DNA of 64,000 bases from the NCBI RefSeq assembly GCF_016772415.1, contig NZ_JAGSGD010000001.1, positions 3,745,501-3,809,500 of the forward strand. The letters are read 5' to 3'. Positions within the stretch are counted from its first letter, which is position 1, and every line of letters begins with the position of its first letter. The notes beneath the pieces are model-generated. The model was not told the DNA's origin. It saw only the letters and a program-made list of their open reading frames with translations, and ran no database searches. The translations under genes were made by a program, and so were the position numbers. Source of the stretch: Phenylobacterium glaciei (GTDB taxonomy: Bacteria > Pseudomonadota > Alphaproteobacteria > Caulobacterales > Caulobacteraceae). Of this stretch, positions 52,944 through 60,747 are shown piece by piece.

Positions 52944-54944
52944 TCAGAACTTGGCGCGCACGCCCACCGTGGCGGTGCGCCCCTGGGTCCCGTAGTTGCG
53001 GACCGTCTCGTAGCTGTCGTCGAAGACGTTATCGACCCGGCCATAGACCTCGAAGGTCTCGTTGACCGGATAGGACGCCCGCAGGTCCAGCAGGGTGTAG
53101 CTCTGCAAAACGTAGCTGCCCGCGGCATTGTCGAAGCTGGCGCCGACATAGCGAATGGCGGCCGTCGCGGAGAGACCAACCGGCCATTTGTAGGTGGCCG
53201 CCAGGTTGGCCTGGTGCTCGGGCCGGCGGGCCAGTTCGCGGCCGTGGTTGGCGCCGGCCGAGCGGTTCTCGGTGTGGGTCCAGGTGTAGTTGGCGTCCAG
53301 CTCCAGGGGCCCCAGGTTGGCCGCCGCCACCAGCTCAACCCCATGCGCAGCGGTCTTTGCGGTGTTGTCGTAGTAGCCGAAGCGGGCCACGCCGCCGGGG
53401 TTGCAGACCGGGGTCAGCGAGCCGAACGCGCAGGAGACGAAGTCGATCTGGTTCTCCGTCGACCGCGCGAAGCCCGTCGCCGTCACCACCAGCCAACCGT
53501 CACCAACACGATGCTCGACGCCCGCGTCCCAGGCGTCCGCCTGCTCCGGTTTCAGCCCCTTGTTCCCGTAGGTCGAGTAGAGCTGATAGAGGGTCGGGGC
53601 CTTGAATCCTTGGCCGAAACTGGCGCGCAGGATGGTCGCCTCCCCCACCGTCCAGGCGCCCGCCAGCTGTCCCAGGGTATGATCGCCGAAGGTGTCGTGG
53701 CTGTCGCGGCGCAGGCCGACACTGACCGACAAGTGACCCTCAAGGTCCCCACGAAGTTGGCCATAGAGACTGTCGATCCCAACCTTGGCCGTGGCCGCCG
53801 CCGGGTTGGGGTTGAAGGCCGACGGCGCGCGGGTGCGGAACGACGCGGCTTCGCGCTCGGCGCCGAAGGTGGCGGTCCAGGCCGGCGCGATCTCGTAGGT
53901 CCCCTGGTACTCCCAGCGCCTGTTGCGCCCCGTCGAATCGAAGGTGACGGGGGTCACCGCCTGGGCCGGGTTAAAGTTCAGGCTGTCGGAGTTGGTGTAG
54001 CCATAGGCCAGGCGGTTCTTCAGCCGGCCGTCCAGCAGGGCCACGTTCAAGCCGGCGTAGGCCACCAGCTCCTCGATCTCCGCGTACTGGCCGGTGTCGG
54101 CGAACACGAAGGCCGGGGCCGGGAAGCCGTCGAAGTCGTTGCGGCTGCGGGTGTAGACCGCCCGCAGGTCCAGCGACACCGCCTGGCTGGCGATCACCCG
54201 GGCCCGCCCGCTCACCGCCGTGGTGCGATAGCCGTCGTCCTCGGCCCCCTTGGCATAGGACGAGACCCCGTCGGTCTGATCGTGGCTGGCCGACAGCCGC
54301 CAGACCAGGTGGTCGCTGATCCCCCCCGCCGCGCCGCGCACATAGGAACTGTTGTGCGTCCCGGCCTCGGCCTGCACCCCGCCCTCGAAGGCCGAGGTGG
54401 GCTCGGCGGTGACGATGTTGACCACCCCGCCGATCGCCTGGCTGCCCCACAGGGTCGACTGGGCGCCGCGCAGGATCTCGATGCGCGCCATGTCGCCGGT
54501 CAGCAGGTTGGCAAAGTTATAGCCGCCCCCCGGCGCCGAGGGGTCGTTGATCTTCACCCCGTCCACCACGGCCACGGTCTGGTCGCCCTCCGCCCCGCGG
54601 ATGCGGATGGTGGTGATGCCCCCCGGCCCGCCGTTGCGGGAATAGGCCACCCCGACGGTGCGCGAGATCAAATCCGAGACCAGCACCTGCTGGCTGGCCG
54701 CAATCTCCGCGGCGTTCAGCACGGTGACCGAGGCGCCGACCTTGGCGCGGTCCTGCGGCCCGCGGGCGGCGGTGACGATCAGCTCGCTGACCGGATTGGC
54801 CGCCTCCGCGCCGGCGGCGTCGGGGGTAGGTGTCACGGACACAGGTGTCACGGACACGCGCGCCCGATCCTCGGCCAAGGCCGAGGTGGTGGCGCAGAGG
54901 GCGACGGCCAGGGCGGCCGACGTCGAAAGCAGATAGGTCTTCAT
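52944..54944 (-). CDS. btuB: BtuB-type TonB-dependent receptor (cobalamin uptake)
   Basis: A 666-aa receptor. Signal peptide at the N-terminus (STSAALAVALCATTSALA), then a TonB box region ELIVTAARG, plug with TTIRIRGAEGDQTVAVVDGVKIND and IEILRGAQSTLWGSQAIGG, and a barrel ending VGVRAKF. The plug sequence is BtuB-like, and the cobalamin riboswitch at 55109-55283 directly upstream shows that vitamin B12 controls it, so it most likely imports cobalamin or cobinamide. No btuCDF or cob genes follow; the transcript ends at the shared terminator at 52905. Confidence 0.92.
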   Translation of the reverse strand: MKTYLLSTSAALAVALCATTSALAEDRARVSVTPVSVTPTPDAAGAEAANPVSELIVTAARGPQDRAKVGASVTVLNAAEIAASQQVLVSDLISRTVGVAYSRNGGPGGITTIRIRGAEGDQTVAVVDGVKINDPSAPGGGYNFANLLTGDMARIEILRGAQSTLWGSQAIGGVVNIVTAEPTSAFEGGVQAEAGTHNSSYVRGAAGGISDHLVWRLSASHDQTDGVSSYAKGAEDDGYRTTAVSGRARVIASQAVSLDLRAVYTRSRNDFDGFPAPAFVFADTGQYAEIEELVAYAGLNVALLDGRLKNRLAYGYTNSDSLNFNPAQAVTPVTFDSTGRNRRWEYQGTYEIAPAWTATFGAEREAASFRTRAPSAFNPNPAAATAKVGIDSLYGQLRGDLEGHLSVSVGLRRDSHDTFGDHTLGQLAGAWTVGEATILRASFGQGFKAPTLYQLYSTYGNKGLKPEQADAWDAGVEHRVGDGWLVVTATGFARSTENQIDFVSCAFGSLTPVCNPGGVARFGYYDNTAKTAAHGVELVAAANLGPLELDANYTWTHTENRSAGANHGRELARRPEHQANLAATYKWPVGLSATAAIRYVGASFDNAAGSYVLQSYTLLDLRASYPVNETFEVYGRVDNVFDDSYETVRNYGTQGRTATVGVRAKF

Positions 54945-54960
54945 GGGTCTTGCCCCTTTC

Positions 54961-54991
54961 TCTGACGACGAGCCGCGACCCGGGCGTCAGA
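54961..54991 (-). promoter_or_regulatory. Hairpin in front of the btuB ribosome-binding site
   Basis: TCTGACG and CGTCAGA form a 7-bp inverted repeat 17 bases apart, ending just upstream of the AAAGGGG ribosome-binding site of btuB. It may be part of the riboswitch expression platform that hides or frees the ribosome-binding site. Confidence 0.4.
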
Positions 54992-55108
54992 CGTCACGAC
55001 CCCGGGGTGGGGGTCAGGGCGCACGATCGCCGGGCCACGGCCCAACAAACGTCGCCTCTCGGGACTAATCCCCGTTCGCTCGGCGCACCCCGGCCGATCG
55101 AAGGACGA

Positions 55109-55283
55109 CTGCGTCAGGCAGGTCTCCTGGCTCACGGGTCAACGCCCATTGCGCGCCGCCTTCCCAGATCCTTTAGGGACCCAGTGGCTGATGGCGCGCG
55201 GACTCACCGCTTACAGTTGCGGGGGCAGCCCAGGTTTTCCACCTGAGTTCCCTTTTCATCTCCTCGCGGAGAACCTGTCGCAG
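55109..55283 (-). promoter_or_regulatory. Cobalamin (AdoCbl) riboswitch
   Basis: On the minus strand the leader contains the closing P1 arm CTGCGACAGG, then GGGAACTCAGGTGGAAAACC, the conserved GCTGCCCCCGCAACTGTAAGC, and near the 3' end the B12 box GAGCCAGGAGACCTGCCTG, followed by the partner P1 arm CGCAG. These are the hallmarks of cobalamin riboswitches. It sits about 165 bases upstream of the btuB start. High cobalamin should switch btuB off, probably at translation through the hairpin next to the ribosome-binding site. Confidence 0.95.
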
Positions 55284-55423
55284 GGGGGACTTACGGCGAA
55301 GCTGGGGGCGGGGTCAATGTGGGCGCTCAACCTCCACAAGCCCAGCGAGGAAGCTTCAGCTTAGAAATGACGCGGCTGCGCTAGTCAGCTATGACTCAAA
55401 AAAATGCACGCATTGGGTGAGTG

Positions 55424-57952
55424 ATGGTTGATTTCAAAAAGCTCCAGGAAAGCAAAGGCAAGCCCAAGCCGATAAATCCGCGCGAGATTTTCAATGCGCT
55501 CCCGAAGCCGCCAGGCATTAACGACCTGTATGCAAGCCAAGCCGAGGTTTTAGATGCCTGGTTCCCCCGGCGAACCGAGCGTGATGTCGTGGTCAAGCTG
55601 CATACAGGAGGGGGCAAAACCCTCGTTGCACTGCTTATGGCCCAGTCGGTGATGAATGAACTCGGCGAGCCGGTCATATACCTCGCGCCCACCAATCAAT
55701 TGGTCGATCAAGTCATAGCCAAGAGCAAAGAGTACGGCATCTCTGCTGTGCCCTACGTAAGAAAGCAGCCGCTTCAGGCTGAGTTTTACGATGGCAAAAG
55801 TGTGTTGGTTGGCTCGTACGAGACCCTTTTCAACGGCCGAAGCAAATTTGGCGTGCGGAACAGCGGTCAAAGCATCGTCAAAGCCGGCGCAATTATCCTA
55901 GATGACGCGCACGTTGCGCTCTCATCAGTTCGAGACGCTTTTAGTCTCACCATCACGGCGAAGGACCATAGCGACGTCTACGCCGACCTCGCTGGCCGCT
56001 TCCGCACGGCCTTCAAAGAGGTTGGACGAAGTGGGTCTTTTGCAGACGTAACGAACGGAAAAGACTTCGGCGTGATGGAAGTGCCGAGTTGGGCTTGGCA
56101 GCGCAAGCTTCCCGAGATCGAGCAATATCTCTCGGAAGTCGTGGAAGATATAGACCCCTTTGTGTGGCCCTTTTTACGAGACAACCTAGCAGTCTGCCAC
56201 TGCCTATTCAGCCGCAAGTCTGTAACGATCACGCCTATTTTCCCGACGGTCGATCTGCTCCCGACTTTCGATGACTGTAGTCGGAGGATTTATATGTCGG
56301 CGACGATCGCTGATGACAGCGAGATCGTACGCACATTCGGAGCGTCCGCAGAAGCGGTCAGCAAGCCAATCACGTCGGCCTCACTAGCAGGGGTCGGGGA
56401 GCGAATGATCCTGATACCTGAGCTGATGAAGCTTGAGGGAACGCCGATCACGCCGATGGTGAAAAACATCGCCAAGAAGCTAGCTGAGAACAAGCGAGGC
56501 GCTGCGATTCTTACGCCCTCCGGCCACGCTGCGGATCAATGGACTGATATCGCCAAGTATCCGAGCACGGCAAAAGCTGTTGCCGATGAGATTTCTGCGA
56601 TGCAGTCGGGCACAAGTTACGGCCCCTTGGTTCTAGCCAATCGCTACGACGGGATCGACCTTGCCGGGAACGCATGTCGGTTCCTCGTGATGGATAATCT
56701 GCCCCAGGGCACCTCGGACTATGACATTTACCGGGTGAATGTAGTCGCCGACGCCGCCGTCAGTTCACTCATCGCGCAACGAATTGAGCAGGGTATTGGG
56801 CGCGGAACACGAGGTGGCGGGGACTTCTGCACTGTAATGCTGATCGGTAGCCGATTGGTTGGGTGGATAGGTCGCAAGAGCAATCTCGCCTTCCTTACGG
56901 CAAGCACACGCGTCCAGTTGAGCATGGGCCAGGAAATGAGCGAGACGGTCACGACAGTAAAGGAAGTACACGAGACGGTGATGAAGTGCCTGAATCGGGA
57001 TGCCGACTGGGTAAAGTATCACGCGTCAGAACTAGCCGAGGCGGCGCATGCTGCTCCTGTGAATATGTTGGCGCTACGTGTCGCCGGCGGCGAGCGGAAG
57101 GCTTTCAAGCTCCAGCGGCTGGGCCAGTACGAAAAGGCGCTTCAGACTTTCGAGAAGCTAATCGCTGACGAAGAACTAAAATCTGACAGCCAGCGGCGTG
57201 CTTGGCTTTCAGCGCTGGCCGCTCGAATTGCCTATCAAATGGAGGATGAACAGCGGGGCCAGAAGTTGCAAACGAATGCATTCTCGGTGAACAACAATCA
57301 TTCCCCGCCGAAAATTCGACCGCCTTACGTGCCGCGACCGATCCCGGGAAAGCAGTCGGGCGCGATTGTCTCGCGCCTCCTCGAGTATGATCTGAGGGGA
57401 GCCATGCTCGCCGACTTTGAAGAAGCCGTGGCAGAGTTGGTGCCGGCAGCCTCAGCCGCCCGCTATGAGGAAGCGCTCGCGAATTTAGGAACATATCTTG
57501 GCTTTGAGGCTGAGCGGCCCGAGAAAATCCATGGAACCGGCCCTGATGTACTTTGGCGGACGGGAGCGACCTTCGATTTTGTAATCGAAGCCAAGAGCAA
57601 GAAGGAGGACAATCCCCTTTACAAGAGCGACCATGCTCAACTGCTCGAAGCAGAGAACTGGTTCAAGGGAGCATACCCAGGACGCGCTGCCGTGCGCGTC
57701 TCAGCCTTGCCCGAAGCGGTCGCCGACAACAAGGCGAGCACAGCAGGGAGCTATGCGCTACGCTTGGCAGAGATCACCAAACTAGTCGGCGCACTACGCG
57801 GTGTATTGAAAGATTTAGTTGCAAGCCCCGGCAAAGCCGACGCCTTGCGGGAACGATGCGAAGCTGCTTTGCAAAAGGCAAATCTAACTCCAGACGGAAT
57901 CAGGAAGTTATTCCTTGTGACATTCGAAAAAGCCTCCGGAAAAGGACCGTAA
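55424..57952 (+). CDS. SF2 (DEAD/DEAH-type) helicase with C-terminal PD-(D/E)xK-like nuclease domain
   Basis: An 842-aa protein. The helicase core has motif I HTGGGKT (~60-66), motif II DDAH (~160-163), motif III SAT and motif VI QGIGRGTRG. After a helical linker, the last ~200 residues include D708 (GPDVLW) and E722-A-K724 (FVIEAKSK), matching a PD-(D/E)xK nuclease core. The protein may unwind and cut DNA. A GTG lies directly before the ATG at 55421. Codon use is clearly more AT-rich than in neighbours, a sign of horizontal transfer. No methylase or partner gene is adjacent. A defence role (restriction-like) is inferred; I do not recognise a named system. Confidence 0.78.
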   Translation: MVDFKKLQESKGKPKPINPREIFNALPKPPGINDLYASQAEVLDAWFPRRTERDVVVKLHTGGGKTLVALLMAQSVMNELGEPVIYLAPTNQLVDQVIAKSKEYGISAVPYVRKQPLQAEFYDGKSVLVGSYETLFNGRSKFGVRNSGQSIVKAGAIILDDAHVALSSVRDAFSLTITAKDHSDVYADLAGRFRTAFKEVGRSGSFADVTNGKDFGVMEVPSWAWQRKLPEIEQYLSEVVEDIDPFVWPFLRDNLAVCHCLFSRKSVTITPIFPTVDLLPTFDDCSRRIYMSATIADDSEIVRTFGASAEAVSKPITSASLAGVGERMILIPELMKLEGTPITPMVKNIAKKLAENKRGAAILTPSGHAADQWTDIAKYPSTAKAVADEISAMQSGTSYGPLVLANRYDGIDLAGNACRFLVMDNLPQGTSDYDIYRVNVVADAAVSSLIAQRIEQGIGRGTRGGGDFCTVMLIGSRLVGWIGRKSNLAFLTASTRVQLSMGQEMSETVTTVKEVHETVMKCLNRDADWVKYHASELAEAAHAAPVNMLALRVAGGERKAFKLQRLGQYEKALQTFEKLIADEELKSDSQRRAWLSALAARIAYQMEDEQRGQKLQTNAFSVNNNHSPPKIRPPYVPRPIPGKQSGAIVSRLLEYDLRGAMLADFEEAVAELVPAASAARYEEALANLGTYLGFEAERPEKIHGTGPDVLWRTGATFDFVIEAKSKKEDNPLYKSDHAQLLEAENWFKGAYPGRAAVRVSALPEAVADNKASTAGSYALRLAEITKLVGALRGVLKDLVASPGKADALRERCEAALQKANLTPDGIRKLFLVTFEKASGKGP

Positions 57953-58025
57953 TCAAGTCAGAGAATATCTGGATACGACACATACGATGGGCGCGCGCGC
58001 CGTGCGCGTGTCATCGATCCTATCT

Positions 58026-58241
58026 TCAGCCAGTTGGTCGAAGAGTGTTTAGGCTCATGTAATCTCTCTGTAACCATCCAGCCTCTTCCAGCTCTTTAAT
58101 ATACTTATTCGCCGATGCCTTTGATCGAAATCCAGCCTCGTGCGCGATCTCTTGTTGGAAGGGCCGTCTGCTAAGGCGCTCTTCTAAACGAATAATGGCA
58201 CCATAGACCTTGTCGGCTTGCGGACTAATTGGCTTCTTCAC
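58026..58241 (-). CDS. Small winged-helix (LexA-N-like) DNA-binding protein
   Basis: A 71-aa protein consisting of one winged-helix domain: ISPQADKVYGAIIRLEERLS, FQQEIAHEAGFRSKASANKY as the helix-turn-helix, and IKELEEAGWLQRD as the recognition/wing part. It resembles the N-terminal domain of LexA without the protease. It starts at GTG with GAGAAGGA upstream. It is encoded between the helicase and the ATPase operon on the opposite strand, so it is a candidate regulator of this island. Confidence 0.6.
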   Translation of the reverse strand: MKKPISPQADKVYGAIIRLEERLSRRPFQQEIAHEAGFRSKASANKYIKELEEAGWLQRDYMSLNTLRPTG

Positions 58242-58516
58242 GATCTCGAATTCCTTCTCTCGCGCTGCTCTAGGAGAGAAACCCTAAGCGATTCGGGTCC
58301 ACGGCCTTCGAGGTTTCCATCGACGACAATTGGATATACGTCCGATATTGACGCGAGATTTGGGCTTGAGACAGTGGCGCATGAGCCACCCTCCCACCTC
58401 GCCACCATTGCTCTATCCGACACTTCACCTGTGAGGCTGCGTCCATTGAGGTAAGGGGAATGCCCCTCAGAGCGCCCTGATCGCTTATGGGTTACCTTCA
58501 ATCTTGGCAGTGGCAC
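58238..58516 (-). CDS. Doubtful small ORF coupled to the winged-helix gene
   Basis: A 92-codon frame starting at GTG and ending in a GTGA overlap with the winged-helix gene. The coupling is suggestive, but the sequence has no recognisable fold and is arginine/serine-rich at both ends. It could be spurious. If not coding, 58242-58571 is a ~330-bp intergenic region with the promoters of both flanking units. Confidence 0.25.
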   Translation of the reverse strand: MPLPRLKVTHKRSGRSEGHSPYLNGRSLTGEVSDRAMVARWEGGSCATVSSPNLASISDVYPIVVDGNLEGRGPESLRVSLLEQRERRNSRS

Positions 58517-58571
58517 TAGCGTCAGCCTTCACGCTATCCTCGCGCCGTTACTACAATGGACGGTCGCACGC

Positions 58572-59258
58572 ATGTCGCTTGAGGCTTTGGAAGACACGTG
58601 TGCGGAAGACAGCGCCGCACAGTGCGAACCGATAGGCTGCGCGACTGACACCTGCTTGGAGGAAGTTGCTGCGCTTCACGCCTTGTTCCGCCTCCACTCG
58701 TCTTGGCCCTGCAGTTCCAAGAGGGCAAACGCCCGTGGCCGCACGGTTGACGGCGAAACGATCTATCACCTTGTGAGTTCAATTCACGGCCTGTCGTGGC
58801 CCGAAGCGGAGGTGGCCACGACCTTCCTCTGCGAAGCGATCCAAAATGTCGTTCAGCATGGAAGTGCCGGCGCCTCCGAGGGGCGACGCCCTGAGTGGCA
58901 GGCCCATGCGGCGTTTAACGCCGAAACGCGCACGGTTCTCCTCTCCGTCGTCGATGACGGCGTAGGCATTCCGATGTCCCTGGCGCAGCGCATTCCGACG
59001 AAGCCCTGTGGCGATACCCAGTTGGTGGCGCATGCGGTGGCCGCTCCACGGGCGCCGCGAGGCCGAGGCAACGGCTTTGCCAGCATGATCCAGTGGATCG
59101 ATTGTCATCCGGGCTCCGAACTTGTTGTGCGAAGCTTGGCTGGCGGATGCACCTACCGCAGTGGCACTGGCCTGGAGCCATTTGACGAGGCTGAATACGT
59201 ACAGGGGACGGTCGTCTGTTTGGCCCTGGCTTTGCCAAACACGGGACCCGCAGCGTGA
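58572..59258 (+). CDS. GHKL-type ATP-binding protein (HATPase), first gene of a three-gene island operon
   Basis: A 228-aa protein. The Bergerat ATP-binding fold is visible: N box E88-x-x-x-N92 (CEAIQNVVQH), G1 box D129-G-V-G132 (VVDDGVGIP) and a G2-like loop GRGNGF (164-169). No phospho-acceptor His domain, receiver or membrane segment is present. The N-terminal ~55 residues are Cys-rich. Lone HATPases of this kind resemble anti-sigma kinases (SpoIIAB/RsbW), and the adjacent STAS-like partner strengthens that parallel. The next gene overlaps by 4 bases (GTGA). A defence or partner-switch signalling function is inferred. Confidence 0.75.
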   Translation: MSLEALEDTCAEDSAAQCEPIGCATDTCLEEVAALHALFRLHSSWPCSSKRANARGRTVDGETIYHLVSSIHGLSWPEAEVATTFLCEAIQNVVQHGSAGASEGRRPEWQAHAAFNAETRTVLLSVVDDGVGIPMSLAQRIPTKPCGDTQLVAHAVAAPRAPRGRGNGFASMIQWIDCHPGSELVVRSLAGGCTYRSGTGLEPFDEAEYVQGTVVCLALALPNTGPAA

Positions 59259-59590
59259 GCAAGACTCTCACGCTCCACGTCGCAAAGGATTTCACCCCAT
59301 TCCTGGCCGGCCGCTATAAGGCCGACGGACCAGGGAGTGGCGAAGCTCTGCGAGAGATTCTTGCGGCGGCCCTGGCGTCTAATGACAAGGTGCGCATCGA
59401 TTTCGACGGTACTGCCATGGCACCGGCGTCCTTCCTCGAAGAAGTGTTCGGCGGCTTGGCCCGCGACGCCGGTGAGAACGATGAGGCCATCGGCCGCGTT
59501 CGGGCGCGGATCGAAGTGGTATGCAACGAACGACCTGTAGTTTGCACTCAAGCCCTTCGGTACTTTGACGAGGCGAAGCGTTCGAAGTGA
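59255..59590 (+). CDS. STAS-like (DUF4325-type) protein
   Basis: A 111-aa protein fitting the STAS-like DUF4325 family: LTLHVAKDFTPFLAGRYK, SGEALREILAAAL, VRIDFDGTAMAPASFLEEVFGGLA. The last segment aligns by eye with the loop around the phosphorylated Ser of SpoIIAA; Ser59 would occupy that position. It is encoded in GTGA overlap with both the HATPase and the third gene, so the three are made together. A direct switch partner of the HATPase, in the manner of SpoIIAA/SpoIIAB, is the most natural model but is not shown. Confidence 0.75.
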   Translation: MSKTLTLHVAKDFTPFLAGRYKADGPGSGEALREILAAALASNDKVRIDFDGTAMAPASFLEEVFGGLARDAGENDEAIGRVRARIEVVCNERPVVCTQALRYFDEAKRSK

Positions 59591-60177
59591 CTGACGTTCC
59601 AGTCCCTCGCCAGGCCGCACATCCAGCGACGGCTGCGCCAACGCCCACTAATCTTGAACTACGGGCGCTGGAACAACGTCAAGCGAGACTCGAAGGGCGA
59701 GTGGAACAACTCGCAGCCGACAAAAGCCAAGTTCCGGAATGGGCTTCGCCCGCGATCAGCACACTAGCCCTCGTCGTGGCCTCGGTTGCGGTGATCGCGA
59801 CCCATCGCTTGAGTGTGCATCGCCAGCGCCGCGACGAGTTTTATAAGAGATTGCAAGAATGCCAGGCCGTGCTCGATAAGGTGGCTCAGGCCGCTGCAGA
59901 TGTCTGGCGGCAGAAGCATGATCCCGCGGGTTCGCGCAAAGCTATTCAGACTGTTCAGTCGGACCTGGACGACCTTACGGATCGGCTATCCCTACTCGAT
60001 AGGCAGCATCAGAAATTGAGACTTACCGACGCTCTTGCAGATTTTCGCAATATTGCCACCCTCGATATCGAGAGTGGCAATCGCAAGGCCGACCCGATGC
60101 GAGCCGACAAAGTGCTCGGAGCCGCTCGACTGTTGGCTCGCAAACTGACAGCCGCCTCGCACGAAATATACGTATAG
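59587..60177 (+). CDS. Single-pass membrane protein with coiled coils, third gene of the island operon
   Basis: A 196-aa protein. An N-terminal Pro/Ala-rich stretch and a coiled coil (ELRALEQRQARLEGRVEQLA) precede one membrane helix (PAISTLALVVASVAVIATH, about 54-72). The C-terminal part is helical and charged (YKRLQECQAVLDKVAQAAAD, LDDLTDRLSLLDRQHQKLRL). I do not recognise the family. Co-translation with an ATPase and a STAS-like protein suggests a membrane effector or sensor of the same system. Confidence 0.68.
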   Translation: MTDVPVPRQAAHPATAAPTPTNLELRALEQRQARLEGRVEQLAADKSQVPEWASPAISTLALVVASVAVIATHRLSVHRQRRDEFYKRLQECQAVLDKVAQAAADVWRQKHDPAGSRKAIQTVQSDLDDLTDRLSLLDRQHQKLRLTDALADFRNIATLDIESGNRKADPMRADKVLGAARLLARKLTAASHEIYV

Positions 60178-60238
60178 CCAAAAGCTAGTTGAGCCGGTCC
60201 TTGTCGCGCTCATTCGTATCCTCCTGCCGAGCCGCACC

Positions 60239-60539
60239 ATGCCCACTCTCGCCACCTGCCACTGCTCTGCCGTCCGCCTCACCTGTGAGGCCGCGCCGGT
60301 GGAGGTGACCGCGTGCACCTGCTCCATCTGCCGGCGCTATGGGGGGTGCTGTGGGCCTAGCCGGGGCAGGTGCGGATCGAGGGTGGAGGTCTATGGGCGC
60401 CGGTCGATCGGGGCTGCGTCGGCGGCGTCACCCACTGGAGCGCCGGGGGTGAACCGGGCGACTGATGGACCTGGAGGTCGTGGCCGCCGCAAGGGTGCGG
60501 CATCTGGATGGGGCGGTGAGCGAGCGGTATCTGGACTGA
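60239..60539 (+). pseudogene. Decayed GFA-family (glutathione-dependent formaldehyde-activating-like) gene
   Basis: The ATG at 60239 starts a GFA-type zinc protein (ATCHCSAVRLTCEAAP, CTCSICRRYGG) with the CxC and CxxC ligands. After a G-run near 60340 the reading continues in another frame (GQVRIEGG, after an in-frame TAG), and the typical C-terminal end (VRHLDGAVSERYLD) sits in yet another frame, ending with TGA at 60537-60539. The total length is only ~100 codons against ~130 for the family, so an internal deletion plus frameshifts has inactivated it. Confidence 0.65.
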
Positions 60540-60747
60540 GGCGGGCGCTCGTGGACCCTCGAGGCTCAGGCGGCGGGGTCTGTACGATCTGGCGGAGATC
60601 ATGGGTCCTCGGGACAAGCCCGAGGATGACGGCTGAGGGGCCCCGGATCCGCGCGGAGCGATTTTCAACCCATGAGATTTCGTCAGGACGCGGCGTCGGG
60701 GGTCTTGTACTGATCAGACGTGCGCTTCGCGCCCGAGGATCGCTGCG
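60540..60747 (+). promoter_or_regulatory. kaiC upstream region with hairpin repeat
   Basis: About 200 bp upstream of kaiC. A CCTCGGG-N5-CCCGAGG hairpin (60607-60625) within a GGGTCCTCGG/AGGATGACGG context is a REP-like element. The AT-richer stretch GATTTTCAACCCATGAGATTT (about 60660-60680) could hold a promoter. No clear sigma-factor consensus is seen. Confidence 0.45.

Noticed and set aside
53214..54965. 583-codon plus-strand frame antisense to btuB
   Set aside because: It is a shadow of the receptor gene, which has a signal peptide, plug and riboswitch.
58218..58454. 78-codon plus-strand frame between the helicase and the ATPase operon
   Set aside because: It overlaps the start of the winged-helix gene on the other strand and has no ribosome-binding site or recognisable fold.
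57953..58571. tRNA or attachment site at the island
   Set aside because: No cloverleaf-forming sequence and no direct repeat matching the left border was found by eye.
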